Of a stretch of DNA of 10,097 bases, positions 1 to 6,368 are shown in pieces. The position numbers and the translations under genes are program-made. The DNA is from JBMNHG01 sp045627705. GTDB taxonomy: Bacteria; Verrucomicrobiota; Kiritimatiellia; RFP12; JBMNHG01. A model generated the notes under the pieces. The model saw only the letters and a list, made by a program, of their open reading frames with translations, did not search any database and was not told the DNA's origin. Within the stretch, counting starts at the first letter, position 1; every line of letters starts with the position of its first letter. The DNA is taken from positions 1 through 10,097 of the forward strand of contig JAZQOE010000145.1 of assembly GCA_045627705.1 (NCBI GenBank), read 5' to 3'.

Positions 1-28
1 TAAATCGTGTTACTGAAAAATTCGGGAC

Positions 29-261
29 ATGAACATGACAAGCGAAGAGAAGAAGGTGAACATCAGGCTGGCGCGGAGGCGCTATGCCGAACTTCATTCG
101 AAGCGCGAGAAGGGCGAGTTCCTCGACCAGTTCTGCGCGATTACGGGGATGCCGACGCATCGGCACGCAATGAACGCCTGGCGTCACTCACAACGGACGC
201 GCATGCTTCGGTAACACCAAATATGGCGCAACCTGGAAGGAAGCCTCGCAAATTTGGGTAA
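29..261 (+). pseudogene. Probable decayed N-terminal fragment of an integrase-core transposase
   Basis: An open frame from ATG 29 (or ATG 35) to the stop at 212-214 encodes 61 residues, rich in Lys/Arg, with the segment KGEFLDQFCAITGMPTHRHA. This resembles the start of DDE integrase-core transposases, whose N-terminus typically reads like K-x-K-I-L-D-E-F-x-x-x-T-G-Y-N-R-K-Y-A. In that family a basic GRKP-type stretch follows after a short variable segment. Here that stretch (PGRKPRKFG, 232-258) is present, but in the -1 frame, and it ends at a stop at 259-261. Together this suggests a frameshifted, C-terminally truncated relic with no catalytic domain. No clear Shine-Dalgarno sequence precedes ATG 29. 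The family resemblance is from memory and the similarity is short. The alternative is a genuine small basic protein of unknown function (29-214). Confidence 0.45.
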
Positions 262-303
262 CATTATTTAACGGCGCAACGCGCAGGACGATGATTCGGT
301 TGA

Positions 304-2028
304 ATGCGGCTGGACCAAATGCTAAAATCCAACGCCGACAATGGGATGACAATGATTGCACTGAACAAAGACAAGCGCGGTTTGATCCGCTGGATTCTTT
401 TCGCGGTAGCGGCGGTCGCCGCCGTACTTCTCTTCCGCGATGTATTCATCTTCATGCGGACGTCGTTCAACGACGAAACCGAAGACATGGCACACGGCTG
501 GATAGTGCCGATTTTCTCGATTTATCTGCTCTGGATGCGGCGCAAGCAGTTGCGCGAGGCCCTTTCAGACGCTCCTTCGTGGCTTGGCGCACTTGGCATC
601 GCGGCTTCCATGGCGCTTCTCTGGCTCGGCCAGCGAGGCGTGCAGGTGCGCATCAGCCAGTTCGGTTTCATACTTTTCCTGTGGGCGCTGCCATGTGCGA
701 CATGGGGCCGCCGCATGGGGCGTCTGGTAAAATTCCCGGCCACGTTCATGCTCTTCACGGTTCCCGTCGCGTTCATGGATATCTTCACCGTGAAACTGCG
801 CGTTCTTGCCGCCGCTGTTTCCTCGGTGTTGCTCAATGGCATTGGCATCCATGTCGTCCGTTCCGGCACGGGACTCATTTCAATGGCCCCTGATGGCGGA
901 ATCGGCTTCCAGCTCGATGTCGCGGACCCTTGCAGCGGGATGCGGTCGATATTCGCCCTTACAGCCGTAACCGCCGCATACGCCTACATAACCCTCTCGA
1001 AGAACTGGAAGCGCTGGGCTCTCTTCGCATGTTCGTTCCCGCTCGCCATAATCGGCAACATCGCCCGCATCTTCCTGATTGCCGTCGTCGCGCGCTTCTG
1101 CGGTCAGGATTTCGCCACGGGGTTCTACCACGATTATTCGGGATACGTCGTTTTTCTCGTGGCCCTTCTCTGCATGGTCCGCATTGGGACATGGCTTGAG
1201 AAGCCGCGCAAGCAGGCCGCACAGGAATTCGACGCCGGAAACGGCGCGCCGTTTTCCGCGCCATCGCAGATGTTCCCGGCCCTTGTCGCTCCAATCCTGG
1301 CGATAGTGGTTTTCTTCGCCATCGCCCGCATGCCGGCGCCAATCCTGGAGCCGCAGGAGGCGCTTGTTTCCGAGTGGCCTTCGGAAATCGGCGGTTATCC
1401 CGGACACTGGCAGATCAATTGCCAGAACGACCAATGCCGATACCTCGCGATCGCCGACGAGGGCGTTGTCGTGGATGCCGAGTACTCCGCCACACACAAG
1501 TGCCCCGAGTGCGGCGGGGAACTCGATTTCATCTCGATCGGCGAGCATACGGTCCTTCCGGAGGATACGCGCTTCATCCGCCGGGTCTATACCGATGGAC
1601 GCGACCATTCATATACCGTCACGATGATCATCAACGGCGAGCAGCGGAAGAGCATACACCGTCCGGAAATGTGCATCCCCTCCCAGGGCTTCTCGATGGA
1701 CAGGATCGAGAGCGTTTCGGCCAAGACCGCGGACGGCAGGGATCTCAAGATGCGGTTCATCCTGCTTCGCCAGCGCGACTCGCGCAATGGATACGGCATC
1801 GAGGCGTATTGGTTCATCAGCGAAGACCATTCGACCGATTCGCATCTTGTGCGCATCCTGACGAGCGTGGCCGACCGCGCGCTCCGCAACCGTGTGACCC
1901 GCTGGGCGATGATTACGATTTTCACCCCTGTTCCCGTCCGCTACGATGGCACGCCCAACTACGAGTATGCCAAAAAGGAACTGATTGATTTCGCCACCGA
2001 ATTCGCGGTGCGCCGCCAGGCAAAATGA
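304..2028 (+). CDS. Exosortase fused to a C-terminal EpsI-like (DUF3485-type) domain
   Basis: This is a membrane cysteine transpeptidase-like enzyme expected to cleave and sort exported proteins that carry a short C-terminal sorting tail. About eight hydrophobic segments lie between residues 27 and 300. The early H-G-W-x-V-P motif (residues 64-69) is typical of exosortases. The presumed catalytic residues are Cys210 in PCSGMRS, Arg255 in GNIARI and His276 in FYHDYSG. From about residue 340 comes a soluble EpsI-like domain, recognisable by L-P-E-D-T-R and by HRPEMCIP (452-459). Inserted in its first part are Cys373/Cys378 and Cys400/Cys403 (CPECGG), a zinc-ribbon pattern. The start is uncertain: Met1 (304), Met6 (319), Met15 (346) and Met17 (352) are all possible, none has a good ribosome site, and the first membrane segment begins only at residue 27. 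The gene overlaps uxaC by 4 bp. No substrate or polysaccharide gene is visible here, so the exosortase subtype cannot be assigned. Confidence 0.88.
   Translation: MRLDQMLKSNADNGMTMIALNKDKRGLIRWILFAVAAVAAVLLFRDVFIFMRTSFNDETEDMAHGWIVPIFSIYLLWMRRKQLREALSDAPSWLGALGIAASMALLWLGQRGVQVRISQFGFILFLWALPCATWGRRMGRLVKFPATFMLFTVPVAFMDIFTVKLRVLAAAVSSVLLNGIGIHVVRSGTGLISMAPDGGIGFQLDVADPCSGMRSIFALTAVTAAYAYITLSKNWKRWALFACSFPLAIIGNIARIFLIAVVARFCGQDFATGFYHDYSGYVVFLVALLCMVRIGTWLEKPRKQAAQEFDAGNGAPFSAPSQMFPALVAPILAIVVFFAIARMPAPILEPQEALVSEWPSEIGGYPGHWQINCQNDQCRYLAIADEGVVVDAEYSATHKCPECGGELDFISIGEHTVLPEDTRFIRRVYTDGRDHSYTVTMIINGEQRKSIHRPEMCIPSQGFSMDRIESVSAKTADGRDLKMRFILLRQRDSRNGYGIEAYWFISEDHSTDSHLVRILTSVADRALRNRVTRWAMITIFTPVPVRYDGTPNYEYAKKELIDFATEFAVRRQAK
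1239..1254. repeat. Palindrome copy A, AAACGGCGCGCCGTTT, inside the exosortase gene
   Basis: A perfect 16-bp dyad is centred between 1246 and 1247. Allowing one extra T, the symmetry extends outward to GGA/TCC. It falls in the low-complexity linker between the membrane exosortase part and the EpsI-like part, where it is read as NGAPF. The same 16 bp recur at 2703-2718, and the left 13 bp recur at the right end of the window. Confidence 0.8.
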
Positions 2029-3443
2029 CATTCGAAATGAGCGCATTCATAAACGACGATTTCCTTCTCACCACCCCCGTCTCGCGCGAGCTCTACCATG
2101 GCTACGCCGAGCAGATGCCGATCATCGACTACCACTGTCACCTGCCGCCCGCCGAGATCGCCGAGGATAAGCGCTGGCCCGACATCGCACAGCTCTGGCT
2201 TGGCGCCGACCACTACAAGTGGCGCGCGATGCGTTCCAATGGCATCGACGAGCGCTGCATCACTGGCGATGCTTCCGACGGCGAAAAGTTCGCGGCGTGG
2301 GCGGCGACGATGGACCGCCTCATGCGCAATCCGCTGTTCGACTGGTCGCAGCTTGAACTGGCGCGCTACTTCGGCATCTTCGATCGTCTTTCGCCCGCTA
2401 CCGCCGAATCAATCCGCGAACGCTGCAATGCGTCGCTTGCGAAACCAGAGTTCTCCGCGCGCGGACTGATGCTGCGTTCGAATGTGCGCGCCGTATGCAC
2501 GACCGACGATCCATGCGACGATCTCGCGCACCATGCCGCGATCCGCGCTTCCGGTTTCGCAGTGAAGGTGCTTCCCGCATGGCGCTCGGACAAGGCGTCG
2601 AAGATCGATGACCCAGCCGCGTGGAACACCTGGATGGACCGTCTCGAAAGCGCGGCGGGCATGACCGTCCGCACATGGGACGACTTCCTCGAGGCCCTCG
2701 AAAAACGGCGCGCCGTTTTTTCCTCCGCCGGCTGCGCGCTTTCGGACTATGGCGTTGGCGAGGTTCCGTGTGCGCCATACGACGATGGCGAAATCCGCCG
2801 AATCTTCCGCACCGCGCGCACGACGCGCCAGGCGCCATTGCCGGACGAGGCGCAGAAGTTCAAGTCGGCTTGGCTGTACGAAGGTCTCGCCGCCGATGCG
2901 CGCAAGGGTTGGACCGCGCAGATCCACTACGGTTGCATCCGCAACCCGAACAGCAGGATGTTCGCGAAGCTTGGCCCCGACGCGGGTTTCGATTGCATCG
3001 GCGATTGGAAATCGGCAAATGCGCTGGCGGTGCTTCTCGACCGTCTCGAAGCGCACGATGCGCTGCCGAGGCTTGTGCTCTATTCGCTAAATCCGTGCGA
3101 CAACGAAATGCTTGGTTCGCTGATCGGAAGTTTCCAGCATGGGCCCGAACGCGGGCGGGTGCAACTTGGCGCCGCATGGTGGTTCAACGACCAGAAGAAC
3201 GGCATGGTGCGTCACCTCGAGGCGCTTTCCTCGCTCGGTCTCCTCGCGAACTTCGTGGGGATGCTCACGGACTCGCGCTCCTTCCTGAGCTACACGCGCC
3301 ACGAGTATTTCCGCCGCATCCTGTGCGACTGGATAGGGCGCGAGGTGGCCGACGGCGCGATTCCGAACGACACCGCGTGGCTTGGCGGAATCGTCCAGGA
3401 CATTTCGTTCCGCAATGCGACCGGCTATTTCTCGCTTGGCTGA
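2025..3443 (+). CDS. uxaC: Uronate (glucuronate/galacturonate) isomerase
   Basis: It interconverts D-glucuronate and D-fructuronate (or D-galacturonate and D-tagaturonate), the first cytoplasmic step of hexuronate breakdown. At 472 codons it is close to the usual ~470 residues. Family motifs are clear: IIDYHCHLP with the metal-binding H-x-H (His37, His39), GADHYKWRAMR near residue 64, IHYGCIRNPNSRMF, YSLNPCDNEML, WWFNDQKNGM, and MLTDSRSFLSYTRHEYFRR near the C-terminus. The start at 2025 overlaps the exosortase stop as ATGA, with a weak AGG at 2018-2020. The alternative ATG at 2037 would give MSAFINDDFLLTT, which matches the usual family N-terminus better. One oddity is SDYG (Tyr242) where the family commonly has SDHG. 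The gene could be translationally coupled to the exosortase gene. It converges on the MFS gene with a 3-bp gap, leaving no room for a separate terminator. Confidence 0.96.
   Translation: MTFEMSAFINDDFLLTTPVSRELYHGYAEQMPIIDYHCHLPPAEIAEDKRWPDIAQLWLGADHYKWRAMRSNGIDERCITGDASDGEKFAAWAATMDRLMRNPLFDWSQLELARYFGIFDRLSPATAESIRERCNASLAKPEFSARGLMLRSNVRAVCTTDDPCDDLAHHAAIRASGFAVKVLPAWRSDKASKIDDPAAWNTWMDRLESAAGMTVRTWDDFLEALEKRRAVFSSAGCALSDYGVGEVPCAPYDDGEIRRIFRTARTTRQAPLPDEAQKFKSAWLYEGLAADARKGWTAQIHYGCIRNPNSRMFAKLGPDAGFDCIGDWKSANALAVLLDRLEAHDALPRLVLYSLNPCDNEMLGSLIGSFQHGPERGRVQLGAAWWFNDQKNGMVRHLEALSSLGLLANFVGMLTDSRSFLSYTRHEYFRRILCDWIGREVADGAIPNDTAWLGGIVQDISFRNATGYFSLG
2701..2720. repeat. Palindrome copy B, 20-bp perfect dyad inside uxaC
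   Basis: The 16-bp core AAACGGCGCGCCGTTT (2703-2718) is extended by two more A:T pairs on each side, giving perfect symmetry over 2701-2720, with a further T at 2721. It is read as KRRAVF, a different frame relative to the palindrome from copy A, so it is conserved as DNA and not as peptide. Folded as RNA it would be an eight-pair stem with a CGCG loop and a U-run, resembling a weak intrinsic terminator inside a coding region. Confidence 0.85.
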
Positions 3444-3446
3444 GCC

Positions 3447-4646
3447 TTAAACCTTCTTCCTGGGAATCTGCATGGCGCAAAGCGAATTCGCGATGGCCAT
3501 GATCGCGGAGAAGGAGAAAAGCGCGCCGACGCCGAACTTCGCCCAGATGATGCCACCGAGCGGACCAACCAGGATGGATATCAGATGGTTGATCGAGATG
3601 CCGGTGGAGAGCGTGGATGTCAGCTCCTCCTGGCTCGACGCATTGTCGCGGACATAGAGATTCGTAGCCATCGACGTCGTGCTGATCAGGCCGTCGAGCA
3701 GGTAGTTCACGCACACTACGATCGTCGCGACCGAAGGACTGAACCAGTCGCCTGCATAGCCGTAGAAGATGCACACGAAGAAGAGGATCACGGTGTCGTA
3801 GATCATGACCGTGCGATAGCCGAGATAGTCGATGATCCTGCCGATCAATGGGCCGCCAAACATGTTGATCACCGCGCTAAGGCCCATCAGCAGGCCCATG
3901 TGCTGCGTCTCAACCCCGTAGTTCTTGATAAGCACGAAGGGCGCGAAGGTGAAGAAGACCTGCTTGCGCGCTCCATAGAAAAGTTCGAGGCCGTAGAAAA
4001 GACGAAACTTCCAGTTGAAATAGAGGCGTGGGCGCTTTGCGTGCGTCACGGGCGCCTGGCGCGTGAATGCCGCCCAGAGGCCGATACCCATCAAAACGAA
4101 GATGAAAAGCCAGATGCCATTGTAGAAGTTCACCTTCGGGATTGCGGAGAAGTTGTTGGTCCAAAGATAGAACACGACAAAGACGACCAGGTTGCCGAAG
4201 ACGCTGCCGGCGTTCGACGCGCCGCCAAGGAATCCAAGCGCTTCCCCGCTGCGTCCATCGGCGGAAACCTGCAGGCCGATCGAACTGCGCACTGGCATCG
4301 CGATGTGTTCGCCAAGACTCCAGATCACTATGAGCGCGATGACTGTCACTGGCGTTGCCGGCAGGCAGAGCGAAGCGACTCCGATCATGCCGATCGCGGC
4401 GCTGGTGCGAAGGATCTTCCAATCCGCAACCTTGTGGAGCAGGGCGAGGATGAACACCAGGAGCAACCCCGGCATCTCCCTGAAGAATTCAAGCATGCCG
4501 CGCTGGACGGGCATGAAGCCGTGCACATCGACAAGGAAATTGTTGATCGTTGCCTGGAAGCACCCGAAGCAGATGCCCCAGACGATGGTGTTCACAAGGA
4601 ACGGAATCGCGCCGCAGTTTGGACGGAAGGGAAGAGAGGTTTTCAT
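3447..4646 (-). CDS. MFS transporter, substrate unknown
   Basis: This is a 399-residue polytopic inner-membrane protein with roughly twelve hydrophobic segments, matching the size and layout of the major facilitator superfamily. The segment GRIIDYLGYRTVMI fits the loop motif G-x-x-x-D-x-x-G-x-R found in this superfamily, and a basic cytoplasmic loop (THAKRPRLYFNWKFR) divides the two halves. I chose ATG 4646 (MKTSLPFRP). The frame is open upstream to ATG 4703, but that extension would be encoded by the inverted repeat at 4657-4694. ATG 4646 has no Shine-Dalgarno sequence. The gene lies 64 bp downstream of cstA on the same strand and ends 3 bp from uxaC. The neighbours suggest a sugar or hexuronate substrate, but nothing in the sequence decides this. 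Confidence 0.85.
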   Translation of the reverse strand: MKTSLPFRPNCGAIPFLVNTIVWGICFGCFQATINNFLVDVHGFMPVQRGMLEFFREMPGLLLVFILALLHKVADWKILRTSAAIGMIGVASLCLPATPVTVIALIVIWSLGEHIAMPVRSSIGLQVSADGRSGEALGFLGGASNAGSVFGNLVVFVVFYLWTNNFSAIPKVNFYNGIWLFIFVLMGIGLWAAFTRQAPVTHAKRPRLYFNWKFRLFYGLELFYGARKQVFFTFAPFVLIKNYGVETQHMGLLMGLSAVINMFGGPLIGRIIDYLGYRTVMIYDTVILFFVCIFYGYAGDWFSPSVATIVVCVNYLLDGLISTTSMATNLYVRDNASSQEELTSTLSTGISINHLISILVGPLGGIIWAKFGVGALFSFSAIMAIANSLCAMQIPRKKV

Positions 4647-4656
4647 CTTATAAATA

Positions 4657-4694
4657 AACGCGGTCGATCGCATTAGAATGCAATCGACCGCGTT
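4657..4694 (-). terminator. Long hairpin between cstA and the MFS gene (terminator or attenuator)
   Basis: Two 18-nt arms (4677-4694 and 4657-4674) are separated by 2 nt. In minus-strand RNA every position pairs, with one G-U wobble. In plus-strand RNA the same position is a C-A mismatch, so the structure fits a minus-strand transcript. A T-rich tail (TATTTATAA) follows directly, as in a Rho-independent terminator of cstA. The hairpin ends 10 nt before the MFS start codon, so it could also limit ribosome access to that gene. Confidence 0.65.
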
Positions 4695-4709
4695 CGAATG
4701 CACGGGTAA

Positions 4710-6185
4710 TTATTCCTCGCCCTTGCGGGCGCGGACGAACGCAAAGACCGCGAAGGCAATTGCGATGGCGATTGAAATCGCGATGGATGTGTTCAGCGGC
4801 AGGCCGCCAGGAACAAGGCCCCAGGGCTGTCCCTTGTCGGCCGACGTCCAGAGGATGAAACTGGACACGACACTTGTCATGAACATCCCAGGCAGAAGTG
4901 CGACAAGTGCGCCGGCCTTCTTGCCCTGGCGAAGCAGCCAGACAGAACCTGCCATGAGGGTTGTCGCGGAAAGGACCTGGTTGCCCCATGCGAAGTAGTT
5001 CCAAAGGTGGTTGAAGCTCTTTGCGCTCTGGTTCGACCACCAGAGGAGCGCGGCCACGATTACGATCAGCGGGAGCGTGATAGCGATGCGCTTCGCGAAC
5101 TGGGACTGCGGCATGCGGAACATCTCGGAGAGGGAAAGACGCGTCGAGCGCAGTGCGGTGTCGCCGCTCGTGATCGCGAGGATTACGACAGCGAGAACCG
5201 TTACGCCGCCCATCCACGGGCCGAGGAAGTACGTGGTGATGTGGCCAAGCACTGCGGCTGGGGCAAGACTGAGGTAGCTTGGCTCAAGGTTGTAGATCGC
5301 CAGGGCGGCGGCAGCCCAGATCATGGCGATCACTCCTTCGAGGATCATCATGCCGTAGAATGTCGAACGGGCTTCGCGCTCGGACTTCATCGTGCGGGCG
5401 ACAATCGGGGACTGCGTCGCATGGAAGCCAGAGATGATGCCGCAGGCGATAGTCACGAACAGCAACGGGAAGATCGGACTCTTGCCGCCCGCGTTGAATG
5501 TGGTGTCATGGAAAGCCTTGAACGCTTCGCTTTCCTGAAGCAGGGAGGCATCCTTGAACCCGGCGATCGTAAGGGCCACGGCAAGGGCGATCGAGCCGAT
5601 TACGAGCATCGCGCCGAAAAACGGATAGACTTTGCCGATGATCTTATCGACAGGGAAGAGCGTTGCGATGATGTAGTACGCGAAGATCGCGATGACCGCC
5701 CACCAGAAGAACGGGGTGTCCGGCAGCCATGTCTTGTCGATCAGGTTTGCGGGGACATTGATGAACACTGCCACGACGAGCAGCAAAAGCACGACCAAGA
5801 ACCACGAAAACACTGCGGCGTAACCCTTGCCGAGCTGCTTGCGGATGATAGTTGGCAGATTCGCGCCGTTCATGCGAAGCGACATCATTCCGCCGATGAA
5901 GTCGTGGGCCGCGCCAAGCAGGACGCAGCCGACAGGAATGATCAGGAGCGCGACCTTGCCGAACTTGATGCCGGCGATAACGCCGATCACCGGGCCGACG
6001 CCGGCGATGTTGAGGAGCTGGATGAGCTGGTTCTTCCACATTGGAAGCTCGACGTAATCCACTCCGTCGGGACTTGCCAGCGCTGGAGTCTTGCGATTGT
6101 CAGGGCCAAGTATCTTTTCGACAATTGGGCCATAGGCGAAATAGCCGAATATCAGAAACGCGATGCCACCGAGGAACCAGCTCAT
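4710..6185 (-). CDS. cstA: CstA-family transporter (carbon starvation protein A, short form)
   Basis: This is a 491-residue inner-membrane protein with many hydrophobic segments. CstA/BtsT-family members take up peptides or pyruvate; the substrate cannot be read from this sequence. Family hallmarks are D-G-V-D-Y at residues 40-44, the IAGVGPVIGVIAG segment, the LGAAHDFIGGMMSLR segment, HATQSPIVARTMKSE, and SGDTALRSTRLSLSEMF. It is much shorter than E. coli CstA (about 700 residues) and corresponds to the shorter form seen in many anaerobes. Start 6185 (MSWFLGG) is chosen because AAAGG (6197-6193) lies 7 nt upstream; an upstream ATG at 6245 in the same frame would overlap the predicted promoter. 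It is divergent from GH92 and co-directional with the MFS gene. The C-terminal membrane segment is a low-complexity Ile-Ala repeat. Confidence 0.92.
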   Translation of the reverse strand: MSWFLGGIAFLIFGYFAYGPIVEKILGPDNRKTPALASPDGVDYVELPMWKNQLIQLLNIAGVGPVIGVIAGIKFGKVALLIIPVGCVLLGAAHDFIGGMMSLRMNGANLPTIIRKQLGKGYAAVFSWFLVVLLLLVVAVFINVPANLIDKTWLPDTPFFWWAVIAIFAYYIIATLFPVDKIIGKVYPFFGAMLVIGSIALAVALTIAGFKDASLLQESEAFKAFHDTTFNAGGKSPIFPLLFVTIACGIISGFHATQSPIVARTMKSEREARSTFYGMMILEGVIAMIWAAAALAIYNLEPSYLSLAPAAVLGHITTYFLGPWMGGVTVLAVVILAITSGDTALRSTRLSLSEMFRMPQSQFAKRIAITLPLIVIVAALLWWSNQSAKSFNHLWNYFAWGNQVLSATTLMAGSVWLLRQGKKAGALVALLPGMFMTSVVSSFILWTSADKGQPWGLVPGGLPLNTSIAISIAIAIAFAVFAFVRARKGEE

Positions 6186-6192
6186 GATGCAA

Positions 6193-6197
6193 CCTTT
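6193..6197 (-). promoter_or_regulatory. Ribosome binding site of cstA
   Basis: AAAGG on the minus strand lies 7 nt upstream of ATG 6185. It decides for this start over the in-frame ATG at 6245, which has no such site. Confidence 0.7.
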
Positions 6198-6206
6198 CAG
6201 GGACCT

Positions 6207-6221
6207 TGTTCGCAACGAACA
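6207..6221. promoter_or_regulatory. Operator-like dyad TGTTCG-CAA-CGAACA
   Basis: A hyphenated perfect inverted repeat with 6-bp arms and a 3-bp centre lies between the predicted cstA promoter and the cstA ribosome site. Binding there would block early transcription of cstA. It could also influence the divergent GH92 gene. I cannot assign a regulator family. The arm order (GTTCG then CGAAC) is the reverse of the Gram-positive LexA box, so LexA is unlikely. Confidence 0.5.
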
Positions 6222-6233
6222 GGATGGAAACAA

Positions 6234-6262
6234 AGTATGCTCCATTTCACCCGGAGGCGCAA
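6234..6262 (-). promoter_or_regulatory. Candidate sigma-70-type promoter of cstA
   Basis: On the minus strand TTGCGC (6262-6257) and CATACT (6239-6234) are separated by 17 bp. The match to consensus is partial (3/6 and 4/6). The position, about 50 bp upstream of the start codon with a dyad just downstream, is appropriate. Confidence 0.35.
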
Positions 6263-6319
6263 GTGGTCGCGGACGTGGCGTTCAAATCAAAATCGGCAAT
6301 GGCCTTTGAAAGCGGGAGG

Positions 6320-6348
6320 TTGCCGTATGCGCCGTGATTCGTTAAGAT
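6320..6348 (+). promoter_or_regulatory. Candidate promoter of the GH92 gene
   Basis: TTGCCG (6320-6325) and TAAGAT (6343-6348) are separated by 17 bp. The same TAAGAT box with 17-bp spacing occurs before the hexokinase gene. The leader would be only about 14 nt, with the ribosome site right at its start, which lowers confidence. Confidence 0.35.
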
Positions 6349-6356
6349 TTTCCAAA

Positions 6357-6362
6357 AAGGAG
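6357..6362 (+). promoter_or_regulatory. Ribosome binding site of the GH92 gene
   Basis: AAGGAG lies 6 nt before ATG 6369. This decides the start, because the reading frame is open for 454 codons further upstream, through the intergenic region and antisense to cstA. Confidence 0.85.
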
Positions 6363-6368
6363 AACCCC

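Noticed and set aside
210..263. Direct repeat GGTAACA (210-216 and 257-263), a possible target-site duplication by the transposase stub
   Set aside because: It is only 7 bp, the enclosed segment is too short for an element, and no terminal inverted repeats flank it.
3585..4676. 363-codon plus-strand open frame opposite the MFS gene
   Set aside because: The composition (His, Asp, Glu and Arg rich) is the usual mirror of a hydrophobic protein gene, and no ribosome site or motif was seen.
4763..4790. Short repeats of GCGAT near the cstA 3' end
   Set aside because: They are explained by the Ile-Ala repeat of the last membrane segment and its codon use.
6207..6221. LexA box
   Set aside because: The arms are GTTCG then CGAAC with 3 bp between, the opposite order to the CGAAC-N4-GTTCG box, and the flanking genes are not DNA-damage genes.
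5007..6368. A 454-codon open extension upstream of GH92 in the same frame, running antisense to cstA
   Set aside because: It is rich in charged residues without domain features, lies opposite a clear membrane protein gene, and GH92 has a strong ribosome site and a family-typical start at 6369. The openness follows from GC-rich codon bias.
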